From contig JAFYMW010000008.1 of the NCBI GenBank assembly GCA_017548165.1, forward strand, positions 1 to 40,231: 40,231 nucleotides of DNA. Direction: 5' to 3'. The position numbers and the translations under genes were made by a program. Shown in pieces: positions 1 to 8,617 of this stretch (the first letter of the stretch is position 1; every line of letters starts with the position of its first letter). Source of the DNA: Bacteroidaceae bacterium. Lineage in GTDB: Bacteria; Bacteroidota; Bacteroidia; Bacteroidales; Bacteroidaceae. The notes beneath the pieces are model-generated. The model saw only the letters and a list, made by a program, of their open reading frames with translations, was not told the DNA's origin and did no database searches.

Positions 1-30
1 CTTTGCACCGCTTTTCCCTATGGGAAGGCA
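1..30 (+). promoter_or_regulatory. rpsA leader with partial -7 promoter box
   Basis: The window opens inside what looks like the TTTGCACCG end of a Bacteroidota TAnnTTTG -7 box; the TA part would lie outside. A short hairpin follows (TTCCC 14-18 with GGGAA 22-26), then an AT-rich leader up to the rpsA start at 83. Confidence 0.5.
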
Positions 31-82
31 GGAGAATTATATAAATTTATTGTTTAACTTTTTAATTTTAATGTAAATCTGT

Positions 83-1882
83 ATGGCAGATTACAAAAAT
101 GTAGCTCCCGTTGAAGGCTTCGATTGGGAAGCATTTGAGAACGGCAGCAGCACAGAGGTAAGCCTTGAGGCTCAGGAGCAGGCTTATGCTGGCAGCATGA
201 ACAAGGTTGGTGACCACGACGTAGTGGATGGCACCGTTATCTCTATGAACAAGCGTGAGGTAGTTGTTAACATCGGTTTCAAGAGCGATGGTATCATCCC
301 CACAAGTGAGTTCCGCTACAACCCCGAACTGAAGGTAGGTGACACCGTTGAGGTATACATCGAGAATCAGGAGGACAAGAAGGGTCAGCTCATCCTGTCT
401 CACAAGAAGGCTCGCGCAGCTAAGTCTTGGGACCGTGTGAACGAGGCTCTGGACAACGACGAGATTATCAAGGGTTACGTTAAGTGCCGCACTAAGGGTG
501 GTATGATTGTCGACGTATTCGGCATCGAAGCATTCTTGCCCGGTTCACAGATCGACGTTAAGCCCATCCGCGACTACGATATCTTCGTTGGCAAGACCAT
601 GGAGTTCAAGGTTGTGAAGATCAATCAGGAGTTCCGCAATGTTGTTGTTAGCCACAAGGCTCTCATTGAGGCTGAGCTTGAGCAGCAGAAGCAGGAGATC
701 ATCGGTAAGCTCGAGAAGGGTCAGGTACTTGAGGGTACCGTTAAGAACATCACCTCTTACGGTGTATTCGTTGACTTGGGCGGTATCGACGGTTTGATTC
801 ACATCACAGACCTGAGCTGGGGCCGCGTAAGCAATCCCCGCGAGGTTGTTGAGCTCGACCAGAAGATTAACGTTGTTATCCTTGACTTCGACAACGAGAA
901 GAAGCGTATCGCTCTTGGTTTGAAGCAGCTCACAGCTCATCCTTGGGATGCTTTGAACAGCGAGTTGAAGGTTGGTGACCGCGTACAGGGTAAGGTTGTT
1001 GTTATGGCCGACTACGGTGCATTCGTTGAGATTGCTCCTGGCGTAGAGGGTCTTATCCACGTTAGCGAGATGTCTTGGAGCCAGCACTTGCGTAGCGCTC
1101 AGGACTTCATGAAGGTTGGCGACGACGTAGAGGCAGTTATCCTTACTCTCGACCGCGACGAGCGCAAGATGTCTTTGGGCATCAAGCAGCTTAAGGACGA
1201 TCCCTGGGAGACCATCGAGAACAAGTACCCCATCGGTAGCAAGCACACTGCTAAGGTTCGCAACTTCACCAACTTCGGTGTATTCGTTGAAATCGAGGAA
1301 GGTGTTGATGGTTTGATCCACATCAGCGACTTGAGCTGGACCAAGAAGGTTAAGCACCCCAACGAGTTCACCAAGGTAGGCGAGATTATCGACGTTTGTG
1401 TATTGGAGATCGACAAGGTTAACCGTCGTCTCTCTCTCGGTCACAAGCAGTTGGAGGAGAACCCCTGGGACGTATTCGAGACAGTATTCACTCAAGATTC
1501 TATCCACGAGGGTACTATCATCGAACTTTTGGACAAGGGCGCAGTTATCCAGTTGGAATACGGCGTAGAAGGCTTTGCTACTCCCAAGCACCTTGTTAAG
1601 GAGGACGGCAGCCAGGCTAAGTTGAACGAGAAGCTCCAGTTCAAGGTAATCGAGTTCAACAAGGACAGCAAGCGCATCATCCTGAGCCACAGCCGCATCT
1701 TCGAAGATGTTCAGCGTGCAGAGGCTCGTGCTGAGAAGAAGGCAGCTACAGCAGCTCGCAAGGCAGCCAACGCTACTCGCAAGGAGGAAGCTCCTGCAAT
1801 TCAGAACCAGGCAGCAAGCACCACTCTTGGTGACCTCGATGCTTTGGCTGAGTTGAAGGCTAAGATGCAGAAGGGCGAATAA
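83..1882 (+). CDS. rpsA: 30S ribosomal protein S1
   Basis: Ribosomal protein S1 helps the small ribosomal subunit bind and unfold mRNA. The 599-residue product contains about six S1 (OB-fold) repeats, roughly residues 42-120, 125-200, 213-288, 297-375, 383-460 and 470-545. The central repeats carry the typical YGVFV(D/E) and GLIH(I/V)S(D/E)(L/M)SW motifs. A basic, alanine-rich tail follows (about 560-599). The length fits Bacteroidota S1. The ATG at 83 lies after an AT-rich leader, with no strong Shine-Dalgarno, as is usual in this phylum. Codon use is strongly biased, as expected of a highly expressed gene. It is transcribed alone: a strong terminator follows. Long minus-strand frames beneath it are by-products of the codon bias. 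Confidence 0.97.
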   Translation: MADYKNVAPVEGFDWEAFENGSSTEVSLEAQEQAYAGSMNKVGDHDVVDGTVISMNKREVVVNIGFKSDGIIPTSEFRYNPELKVGDTVEVYIENQEDKKGQLILSHKKARAAKSWDRVNEALDNDEIIKGYVKCRTKGGMIVDVFGIEAFLPGSQIDVKPIRDYDIFVGKTMEFKVVKINQEFRNVVVSHKALIEAELEQQKQEIIGKLEKGQVLEGTVKNITSYGVFVDLGGIDGLIHITDLSWGRVSNPREVVELDQKINVVILDFDNEKKRIALGLKQLTAHPWDALNSELKVGDRVQGKVVVMADYGAFVEIAPGVEGLIHVSEMSWSQHLRSAQDFMKVGDDVEAVILTLDRDERKMSLGIKQLKDDPWETIENKYPIGSKHTAKVRNFTNFGVFVEIEEGVDGLIHISDLSWTKKVKHPNEFTKVGEIIDVCVLEIDKVNRRLSLGHKQLEENPWDVFETVFTQDSIHEGTIIELLDKGAVIQLEYGVEGFATPKHLVKEDGSQAKLNEKLQFKVIEFNKDSKRIILSHSRIFEDVQRAEARAEKKAATAARKAANATRKEEAPAIQNQAASTTLGDLDALAELKAKMQKGE

Positions 1883-1912
1883 TACATAAACGCCTTTTTA
1901 TAAACAAACAGG

Positions 1913-1948
1913 AGGGACAGCCACACACGCTTGAGGCTGTCCCTTTTT
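1913..1948 (+). terminator. Rho-independent terminator after rpsA
   Basis: Perfect 10-bp stem AGGGACAGCC (1913-1922) with GGCTGTCCCT (1935-1944), followed by a run of T. Confidence 0.93.
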
Positions 1949-1996
1949 AGTCCCTATTCACACCGAAGGGATTATCTAACCGTTAAACGTTAATCT

Positions 1997-2914
1997 ATGT
2001 CCCCAATAACACTACACATCCTTGGTTGCGGTTCAGCCAAACCAACACTCAACCACCTACCCTCCGCCCAAATATTGGAAATGCGAGGTAAATACTATAT
2101 GATAGATTGTGGCGAGGGTGTACAAACCACGATGCAAAGGATGAAGTTGGGAATGCTCAAGGTTGGGCACATTTTCATCAGCCACAACCATGGCGACCAT
2201 GTCTTTGGTTTGCCAGGTCTTATCAGCACCATGGCTCTACTGGGCAGAACTGCCCAACTGCACATACATGGGCCGCAGGAACTGGAAGAGTTTCTCAACA
2301 TAGTTCTAAAAGTTTACTGCGAAGGCATAGACTATGAGGTGCTGTTTCACCCCGTGCGCACACGCGAACATTATATAATATATGAGGACAGAAGTGTAGA
2401 GGTCTGGAGCATCCCCATGAACCATCGTGTGCCATGTGCTGGTTTTCTCTTCAAGGAAAAACAGGCTCTACCCCACATCAAACGCGAAATGATAGAGGCC
2501 TTCAATATTCCTGTAAGCCAAATTAACAACATCAAAGCAGGAGCATCTTGGACCACAGAAGACGGAACTGTAATACCGCACGAGCGACTGACCACACCTG
2601 CCGAAGCCGCACGCTCTTATGCCTATTGCTCCGACACACGCTACACCCTCGATGTTGCAACAATGATAAAAGGTGTGGACCTATTGTACCACGAAGCTAC
2701 CTTTCCACAGGAACTACTTGCCCAGGCCAAGAAAACAATGCACTCCACCGCACACGAAGCTGCCCTCATAGCTAAAAACGCCGAAGCAAAAAAACTCATC
2801 ATCGGGCATTACTCGGCTCGCATAAAAGACGAGTCCCTATTATTGAAAGAAGCAAAAGAAGTGTTCGAAAACACTATTTTAGCCTCAGAAAGACTAAAAA
2901 TGGACATTTTTTGA
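1997..2914 (+). CDS. rnz: Ribonuclease Z (tRNA 3' endonuclease)
   Basis: RNase Z removes the 3' trailer from tRNA precursors. The 305-residue protein has the metallo-beta-lactamase fold signature: an N-terminal GCGSAKPT strand-loop, the zinc-binding SHNHGDHVFGLPGL motif, a later YCSDTRY aspartate motif, the LLYHEATF histidine motif and the C-terminal IIGHYSARI histidine. Length matches the family (about 300). The start ATG lies after a repeat-like AACCGTTAAACGTTAA stretch. It lies downstream of the rpsA terminator, so it probably has its own promoter, although no clean box was seen. Confidence 0.95.
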   Translation: MSPITLHILGCGSAKPTLNHLPSAQILEMRGKYYMIDCGEGVQTTMQRMKLGMLKVGHIFISHNHGDHVFGLPGLISTMALLGRTAQLHIHGPQELEEFLNIVLKVYCEGIDYEVLFHPVRTREHYIIYEDRSVEVWSIPMNHRVPCAGFLFKEKQALPHIKREMIEAFNIPVSQINNIKAGASWTTEDGTVIPHERLTTPAEAARSYAYCSDTRYTLDVATMIKGVDLLYHEATFPQELLAQAKKTMHSTAHEAALIAKNAEAKKLIIGHYSARIKDESLLLKEAKEVFENTILASERLKMDIF

Positions 2915-2923
2915 TAAAAAACC

Positions 2924-2954
2924 TTGGTGATATAAAATAAAAAACATACTTTTG
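2924..2954 (+). promoter_or_regulatory. Bacteroidota-type promoter for the 2987 gene
   Basis: A TTGG -33-like element (2924-2927) is spaced 19 nt from a perfect TAnnTTTG box, TACTTTTG (2947-2954). It lies 32 nt upstream of the ATG at 2987 and overlaps no known coding sequence. Confidence 0.7.
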
Positions 2955-2986
2955 CGTTGACAAAAGCCAAATATACACTACTCCGT

Positions 2987-3289
2987 ATGAAAAAGTTTTG
3001 GACTATAGCACTTTCACTTTTCCTGCTTGGAAGCGTCCCCACCATTGCATATGTGCAAATGGACGAGGAGGTTGAAGTGGAAATGGAGGCTATTACCCTC
3101 AGCGTCCAGAACAACCGTGTGCATATAACCAATGCAGAGGGCAAGTACCTTGAAATATACAACCTCACTGGTGTGCGTGTTGCTCGCATACGCTTAGACA
3201 GCAACGACAAGCAACTTGCACTGAATCTCACCAAAGGTTACTACATCATGAAGGTTGACAAGGTGGTGCGTAAGGTGACAATACTCTAA
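2987..3289 (+). CDS. Small secreted protein with C-terminal sorting-like domain
   Basis: A 100-residue product. An N-terminal signal peptide (MKKFWTIALSLFLLGSVPT) is followed by a short acidic stretch (MDEEVEVEMEAI). The rest resembles the beta-rich C-terminal domain common at the ends of Bacteroidota secreted proteins: LEIYNLTGVRVARIRL, then LNLTKGYYIMKVDKVVRKV. Such domains normally end a large protein, for example as a type IX-like sorting tail; here it stands almost alone. The open frame extends upstream to a TTG at 2957, but the ATG at 2987 gives a clean signal peptide and fits the promoter. It may be a remnant of a larger gene or a free-standing small exported protein; function unknown. 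Confidence 0.7.
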   Translation: MKKFWTIALSLFLLGSVPTIAYVQMDEEVEVEMEAITLSVQNNRVHITNAEGKYLEIYNLTGVRVARIRLDSNDKQLALNLTKGYYIMKVDKVVRKVTIL

Positions 3290-3344
3290 AGTCATAGCAC
3301 ACCACACATAACATACCGCATAATATTTTTACAAACGACAATTA

Positions 3345-3392
3345 GCCGCCCTCCCCTATTATAAGAATTAAGGAGAGCGGCAATATTTTTTT
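3345..3392 (+). terminator. Terminator after the small secreted protein gene
   Basis: GCCGCCCTCC (from 3345) pairs, with one bulge, with GGAGAGCGGC (ending 3381); a T-rich tract follows (3384-3392). Confidence 0.8.
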
Positions 3393-3498
3393 CAGGTTGC
3401 TTTATAAATACTTCATAGGAATGAATCTTACAAACTATTGAAGTAATTTATAGAACCAGACTTAAACCTTTAATCACATACGTTGTCATATAAACGAG

Positions 3499-4053
3499 AT
3501 GTATAACGAACAACAACTGATTCAAGAGCTTATAAACACCTCTACAAGAGAAAAAGCCTTTGAAACTCTGGTAAGAGAGTTTCAAGAACAGTTGTATTGG
3601 CAAATACGCCGAATGGTTATTGACCACGACGACACAGACGACATCCTGCAAAATGTATTCATGAAGGCTTGGCTGGGATTGGACAACTTCAGAGGCGATG
3701 CACGCCTATCCACCTGGCTCTACAGAATAGCCAACAACGAAAGCATAAACTTCATTGAACGTCAAAAGCGCAAAACTCTAAGTCTCTCCAACTCAGAAAA
3801 TTTCGACGCAAGCGACATAAGGATACAATTAGAGAGCGACCCTTATTTTGACGGAGACGAAACAGAGATACAGTTGCAACAGGCCATACAGAGTCTGCCT
3901 CCCAAGCAACGCCAAGTCTTCAACATGAAATATTTCCAGGAAATGAAATACGAAGACATAAGTGATATACTCGGCACAAGCATAGGTGCACTGAAAGCCT
4001 CGTATCACCACGCTGTACAAAAGATAACAAACTTCTTCGACAAACTCGAATAA
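3499..4053 (+). CDS. ECF-type RNA polymerase sigma factor
   Basis: A 184-residue alternative sigma factor of the sigma-70 ECF group. Region 2 is seen at about residues 25-90, with the core-binding and -10 recognition helix DDILQNVFMKAWLGL and the STWLYRIANNESINF segment. Region 4, the -35-binding helix-turn-helix, is at about 130-180, with LPPKQRQVFNMKYFQEM and YEDISDILGTSIGALKASY. No extra domain is present. The following gene, 15 nt downstream, encodes a short one-membrane-segment protein that looks like its anti-sigma partner, and a Spy-like periplasmic protein follows. The trio suggests an envelope-stress circuit; the inducing signal cannot be read from sequence. Confidence 0.92.
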   Translation: MYNEQQLIQELINTSTREKAFETLVREFQEQLYWQIRRMVIDHDDTDDILQNVFMKAWLGLDNFRGDARLSTWLYRIANNESINFIERQKRKTLSLSNSENFDASDIRIQLESDPYFDGDETEIQLQQAIQSLPPKQRQVFNMKYFQEMKYEDISDILGTSIGALKASYHHAVQKITNFFDKLE

Positions 4054-4068
4054 AACAATGTTAAGCAT

Positions 4069-4434
4069 ATGAAAACCAACAACAATACACACATTCCACC
4101 AGTAGCCGGGGAACACAATCCTTTTGTTGTACCCAAGGGATACTTCGACTCCCTACCTGGCAAGATAATGACAAAAGTCAGAGATAGTGGACCTGTTGTT
4201 ACTACAACACACAGACGCAAATTGCCATTCCTACGCATTGGTGTGGCGGCTGCATTATTTGGAATTCTGTCAATGACCAGCGTGATGATATACCGACAAA
4301 ATATGTCTTCCAACAAATATGACGAAATGGCTCAAGCAACACCATTTCAAGACATAGAGTCCTCGGACGAACTTTTGGACTATGCCATGCTGGACAATAG
4401 CGACATTGAGTACTATCTCACCGTCGTAGAATAA
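4069..4434 (+). CDS. Putative anti-sigma factor, single membrane segment
   Basis: A 121-residue protein with no signal peptide. The N-terminal cytoplasmic part contains NPFVVPKGYFDSLPGKIM, a motif common in small Bacteroidota proteins encoded directly after ECF sigma genes. A basic stretch (HRRK) precedes one hydrophobic segment at about residues 55-75, and an acidic tail of about 45 residues follows. This topology fits a short membrane anti-sigma factor, but no zinc-binding or other recognised anti-sigma motif is visible. The role is inferred mainly from the gene order: 15 nt after the sigma gene and 47 nt before a periplasmic protein gene. Confidence 0.65.
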   Translation: MKTNNNTHIPPVAGEHNPFVVPKGYFDSLPGKIMTKVRDSGPVVTTTHRRKLPFLRIGVAAALFGILSMTSVMIYRQNMSSNKYDEMAQATPFQDIESSDELLDYAMLDNSDIEYYLTVVE

Positions 4435-4481
4435 CTTGAGAATATATCATTCCGCAATATAAAAAAATACATCCACATAAA

Positions 4482-4961
4482 ATGAAAAAGTTAACATTGC
4501 TTCTCATACTTGTGCTTACCACCACAACAGCCATAGCGCAGAACTATGGGAACAACGGCAACGCACAAGGCCGTCCCAGATTCAACCAACAGGAATTCCG
4601 CCGACATATGCAGGAATTCATCACCAAGGAAGGCAACCTTACCGAAGCTGAGGCCAAAGCCTTCTTCCCCATTTTCAACGAATACAAGAATAAGCAGCGC
4701 GAACTGAACATGAACATACACGCTCTCAAGCGCGAAAATTCTGAAAACGAGAACGAGAAAGCCTATGAGGAGCGCCTCATGCAAATAGCACGCCTCAATA
4801 CAGAAATGGCCGAGCTCGACTCTGTCTACTACAAAAAGATATGCAAGGTAATCTCTGCCAAGAAGTTCTTCAAAATCCTCAACATTGAAGACCGTATGCA
4901 CAGAAAAATGCTACAGAATTATAACAGAGAACCTTCACAAAGAATGAAAAACAAAAAATAA
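4482..4961 (+). CDS. Spy/CpxP-like periplasmic protein
   Basis: A 159-residue exported protein with a clear signal peptide (MKKLTLLLILVLTTTTAIAQ). The mature part is charged and almost wholly helical, beginning with a Gly/Asn/Arg-rich segment and continuing through LTEAEAKAFFPIFNEYKNKQ and a long coiled-coil-like stretch to a lysine-rich end. The composition and helix pattern resemble Spy/CpxP and heavy-metal sensor proteins, which act as periplasmic chaperones or sensors. It is the third gene of the sigma-factor operon and is followed by a terminator. The family assignment is by general resemblance; no LTxxQ motif is exact. Confidence 0.6.
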   Translation: MKKLTLLLILVLTTTTAIAQNYGNNGNAQGRPRFNQQEFRRHMQEFITKEGNLTEAEAKAFFPIFNEYKNKQRELNMNIHALKRENSENENEKAYEERLMQIARLNTEMAELDSVYYKKICKVISAKKFFKILNIEDRMHRKMLQNYNREPSQRMKNKK

Positions 4962-4984
4962 ATCCTAATCCTATTTTGTACTGG

Positions 4985-5028
4985 CGCATGATGGTATCCA
5001 TTAAAGGCATATCGTCATGCGTTTTTTT
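4985..5028 (+). terminator. Terminator ending the sigma-factor operon
   Basis: CGCATGA (4985-4991) pairs with TCATGCG (5015-5021), followed by seven T. Confidence 0.85.
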
Positions 5029-5092
5029 GTTTCCAAACATACATTGCATGCATATAGTTGCCACTCAGAGTAAATTTTAAAGAACACGGATA

Positions 5093-5122
5093 TTGGAGAT
5101 TCAGACATTTTTTATAAATTTG
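5093..5122 (+). promoter_or_regulatory. Promoter of the EEP-SGNH gene
   Basis: TTGG (5093-5096), an 18-nt spacer and TAAATTTG (5115-5122), which matches TAnnTTTG. The start codon is 35 nt further on. Confidence 0.7.
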
Positions 5123-5157
5123 TTACGTAAATCTATATAACATACATCTTTAACACT

Positions 5158-6660
5158 ATGAATAAACGTTTATTCACCCTCGCCATGTTAGTTTTCATGG
5201 TCCTATTGGCAACAGCCCAGAACAACCTTTATGTTGGCAGTTATAACATCAGGTACGCCAACGAAGGAGACGAAAAAAGCGGCAACGGATGGAGCATCCG
5301 TTGCGAAAAATTGTGCAATGTCATCAACTACGAACAATGGGACATCTTTGGAGCACAGGAAGTCTTGCACAAGCAACTCAAGGACATCAAATCCTACTTG
5401 AAGGACTATGACCATATTGGCAACGGCAGAAACGATGGCAATACCAAGGGTGAATATGCACCCATATTCTTTAAGAAAAGCAGAATCAAGTGTTTGAAGA
5501 ACGGCCAGTTCTGGTTGTCCGAAACCCCCGAAGTCGTTGGCTCCGTTGGTTGGGATGCCTCTATGGAAAGAATATGCACATGGGGCTATTTTGAGGACAA
5601 GACAACAAAATGGCGATTCTGGTTCTTCAACCTCCACATGGACCATCGTGGCACTATGGCACGCGTGGAATCGTCCAAACTGATACAGGCAAAGATAAAG
5701 GAAATGTGTGGCGACGAACCATATATTCTTACTGGCGACTTCAACACCAACCAAAACGAAGCTGCATATACCGAACTCGTTTCTTCTGGCAAATTCAAGG
5801 ACACATATACCGAAGCTAAGGTTCGCATGGCAGAGACTGGCACTTACAACAGTTTCAGCACCGACTGCTTCACCGAAAACCGCATAGACCATATCTTTGT
5901 GTCACCACGATTCAGGGTGCACAAACATGGTGTGCTAACCTACAACCACTGGCAACGCACAGAAGACAACGAGGATCAATACGAGGCACGTGTCATCTCC
6001 GATCACTACCCCATTGCTGCCACCGTGGAACTACCTCGCCTCCGTGCACCACAGGATTGGGCACAATATGGCAACTTTGCCAAAGAGAACGAGACAGACA
6101 AGGATGTAAAGGTAGTATTCATGGGCAACTCCATCACTTGGAACTGGCGACGTTTCTATCCTGAATTCTTCCAGAACAACAAAGGTTACGTTTGTCGAGG
6201 CATCAGTGGTCAGGTAACGGCACAGATGCTTGCGCGCTTCCGTTCCGATGTCATCAACCTCAAACCCAAGACCGTTGTCATCCTTGCCGGTACCAACGAT
6301 ATTGCCATGAATCAGGGCTATGTTTCCATAGAGCATATCTACGAGAATATCGTTTCTATGGCCGAGCTGGCAAAATGCAATGGTATCGATGTGGTGCTCT
6401 GTTCAGTTCTCCCTGCCGACCGCTATGGATGGTCGTGGGAGGTGGAGACAGAAAAGGTTATCAGTTCCATCCGCGAACTCAACGACAAACTCCGCACCTA
6501 TGCCAAGAAGAACAAACTGGGCTATGCCGACTACTACTCCGTTATGGCCGACGAGAAACTTGCTCTTAGAAAAGAGTACCAGCAAGATGCGGTCCACCCC
6601 AACAAGGAAGGTTATCTGGTGATGGAGAAAGTAATTCAGGAAGTGCTGAAGAAACGGTGA
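5158..6660 (+). CDS. Secreted EEP-family phosphoesterase fused to SGNH/GDSL esterase
   Basis: A 500-residue exported protein with two catalytic domains. After a signal peptide (residues 1-20), an endonuclease/exonuclease/phosphatase (EEP) domain spans about 23-293. Its hallmarks are Asn30 in YNIR, Glu68 in GAQE, NLHMDHRG, GDFNTN (Asp194/Asn196) and SDH (Asp282-His283). An SGNH hydrolase domain follows at about 310-500, with the nucleophile block MGNSITW (Ser325), AGTND (Asn380) and DAVHPN (Asp477/His480). The EEP half could cleave phosphodiesters or phosphomonoesters; the SGNH half probably removes acyl or acetyl groups, perhaps from glycans. The substrate is unknown. All key residues of both domains appear intact. 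The stop codon lies inside a GGTGAG-type repeat. Secreted hydrolase genes follow. Confidence 0.88.
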   Translation: MNKRLFTLAMLVFMVLLATAQNNLYVGSYNIRYANEGDEKSGNGWSIRCEKLCNVINYEQWDIFGAQEVLHKQLKDIKSYLKDYDHIGNGRNDGNTKGEYAPIFFKKSRIKCLKNGQFWLSETPEVVGSVGWDASMERICTWGYFEDKTTKWRFWFFNLHMDHRGTMARVESSKLIQAKIKEMCGDEPYILTGDFNTNQNEAAYTELVSSGKFKDTYTEAKVRMAETGTYNSFSTDCFTENRIDHIFVSPRFRVHKHGVLTYNHWQRTEDNEDQYEARVISDHYPIAATVELPRLRAPQDWAQYGNFAKENETDKDVKVVFMGNSITWNWRRFYPEFFQNNKGYVCRGISGQVTAQMLARFRSDVINLKPKTVVILAGTNDIAMNQGYVSIEHIYENIVSMAELAKCNGIDVVLCSVLPADRYGWSWEVETEKVISSIRELNDKLRTYAKKNKLGYADYYSVMADEKLALRKEYQQDAVHPNKEGYLVMEKVIQEVLKKR

Positions 6661-6713
6661 GAGGTGAACTATGAACGGTGAGAGGTGAGCGGTGAGCGGT
6701 GAGCGGTTAAAGA
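6655..6713 (+). repeat. Degenerate GGTGAGC heptamer repeat overlapping a stop codon
   Basis: Repeated GGTGAG(A/C)G-type units run from the last codons of the preceding gene, whose TGA stop is part of the first unit, to about 6713. The same family is seen at about 8571-8600, 16495-16521, 18469-18550 and, reversed, 34505-34540. Confidence 0.75.
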
Positions 6714-6812
6714 CTCGTCTCACTTCGGACACTCCCATAGGGTAGAATGGTAATAGATAACAAATACCATTTTCTGTAATCTAAAATCTAAACCAATAGA
6801 AATCATTCTCAT

Positions 6813-8576
6813 ATGAAAAAAACACAAACAATCATCCTTGGCACATTGCTATGCATAAACTGCCTTTGTAGTCAGGCACAACAGTTCCAAACCTACAAGG
6901 AAGCGAAGGACCCTGTACCCATGTCGGAGCGCAGCATCGAGGCATGGAAGACGGTTGGCAAACTTCAGGCACAGTGGGTATCTGCCGACTCACTATACTC
7001 CCGTAGCGAGGTACCACAGAAGAGTGCCGTCACCACATGTCGTCTGGAGGGATGGCGTGGCGAACGTGTCTCTGCTCAACTGCTCCTATGGACAGGTAAA
7101 GGCGCGGATGGTGTAAAGACCAAGTTGAAGGATTTTTCCGCAGACAATGACAAACTCTCTGCCGACATAGCATCTACAGGTTTCGTGCGCTACACCCTTG
7201 CCGATAAGGGAGGCTACGATTGCCGTTGCGAGCGCGGTCCCAAGCACGATGTCATCCTTGTACCCGATATGATAGACTCTCTCGAGGTCTTCAACATGGA
7301 TGCCCAGACAGTTCGCCCCGTGTGGGTAAGCATCAACATTCCGCAGGATGCCAAGGTTGGTGTCTACCATTCGGAGGTTGTAATCACCGCCAAAGGTGCC
7401 AAGATGACTTTGCCCATTGAACTGGAGGTGATAGATCAAGTGCTACCCACCTACGACCAATGGACCTACCACCTCGACCTCTGGCAGCACCCCTCGGCCG
7501 TGGCACGCATGCAGAATCTGGAGATGTGGAGCGACGAGCACTTCGAGGCTCTCAGAGCGCAGATGCTCCCCTTGGCTCGTGCCGGACAGAAGGTCATCAC
7601 CACCACACTGAACCGCGACCCATGGGGCTCACAGACCTTCGACGACTATGAGGACATGATTATTTGGACGCATCGCAAAGATGGCTCATGGAGTTTCGAC
7701 TACACCGTCTTCGACCGCTATGTGGAACTGATGATGTCGCTGGGCGTGAAGAAGCAAATCAATTGCTATTCCATGCTCCCCTGGAACAATCGTCTCAATT
7801 GGTACGAGGAGAAAGACAATGCCTTCAAGAGTTCCTCCATCGCTCCCAAGTCCAAGAAGTATGAGGAAATGTGGAGTGCATTCCTCAAGGATTTTGTCAT
7901 CCATCTGAAAGAGAAGGGCTGGCTGAATATCACCTGCATTGCCACCGACGAACGTTCTGCCGAGGAGATGGAGATTGTTGTAAAACTTATCAACACCTAC
8001 GCACCTGAACTGGGCTTTGCTATGGCAGACAACCATGCATCTTATCGTCGCATACCCAATGTACGCGACTGTTGCGTGGCTCAGCGCCAACTGTACCTTA
8101 CAAAGGAGGAGATTGCCGAGCGCCGTGCCAAGGGCTACACCACCACTTTCTACGTGTGTTGCAGCACCTACTTCCCCAACTCCTTCACCTACTCCCAGCC
8201 CTGGGAGTCAGAACTGCTCAGCTGGCATGCCATCTCCAAGGACTACGACGGACAGCTCCGTTGGGCCTACAACTCCTGGCCTCATCGTCCCGAGTACGAT
8301 TCTCGCTTCCGCTCTTTGGCATCGGGCGACACCTACCAGATTGCCTCCTATGGTCGTTCCACTCTGCGCTTCGAGCGTATGATTGACGGCATTGAGGCCT
8401 ACGAGAAGGTAAAGATTCTGCGCCAAAAGTTCGCCAACCGTCCAGAGGTGCTAAAGCCTCTCGAAGACAAACTCGCCGAAATAGCCTCCCTAAAGCTCAC
8501 CGACACCTCCCTGCCCTGGCACACCCTCATGACAGAACTTGTTACCGAGCTCAACAGAGTGTCAAAGGAACGGTGA
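6813..8576 (+). CDS. Secreted glycoside hydrolase-like protein (DUF4091/GH123-like)
   Basis: A 587-residue exported protein (signal peptide about 1-22). It has the layout of DUF4091 proteins related to GH123: an N-terminal beta-sandwich (about 60-210, with GWRGERVSAQLLLW), a TIM-barrel-like region starting at YDQWTYHLDLWQHPSAVARM, and a C-terminal portion with RWAYNSWPHRPEYDSR and MIDGIEAYEKVKILRQ. The ATDERS segment contains an Asp-Glu pair (Asp379-Glu380), which resembles the D-E catalytic pair of substrate-assisted GH123 N-acetylgalactosaminidases; that functional extrapolation is inference. It lies between an EEP-SGNH gene and a GH97 gene on the same strand and probably acts on the same glycan in the periplasm or at the surface. 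The stop codon overlaps a GGTGAGC repeat. Confidence 0.82.
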   Translation: MKKTQTIILGTLLCINCLCSQAQQFQTYKEAKDPVPMSERSIEAWKTVGKLQAQWVSADSLYSRSEVPQKSAVTTCRLEGWRGERVSAQLLLWTGKGADGVKTKLKDFSADNDKLSADIASTGFVRYTLADKGGYDCRCERGPKHDVILVPDMIDSLEVFNMDAQTVRPVWVSINIPQDAKVGVYHSEVVITAKGAKMTLPIELEVIDQVLPTYDQWTYHLDLWQHPSAVARMQNLEMWSDEHFEALRAQMLPLARAGQKVITTTLNRDPWGSQTFDDYEDMIIWTHRKDGSWSFDYTVFDRYVELMMSLGVKKQINCYSMLPWNNRLNWYEEKDNAFKSSSIAPKSKKYEEMWSAFLKDFVIHLKEKGWLNITCIATDERSAEEMEIVVKLINTYAPELGFAMADNHASYRRIPNVRDCCVAQRQLYLTKEEIAERRAKGYTTTFYVCCSTYFPNSFTYSQPWESELLSWHAISKDYDGQLRWAYNSWPHRPEYDSRFRSLASGDTYQIASYGRSTLRFERMIDGIEAYEKVKILRQKFANRPEVLKPLEDKLAEIASLKLTDTSLPWHTLMTELVTELNRVSKER

Positions 8577-8617
8577 GCGGATGAGCGGCGAGCGCCCCAC
8601 CAAGAAATCCAGAAAGA

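Noticed and set aside
545..1690. Long minus-strand frame inside rpsA
   Set aside because: It is a mirror of strongly biased codon use in a certain gene and shows no domain, signal or start context.
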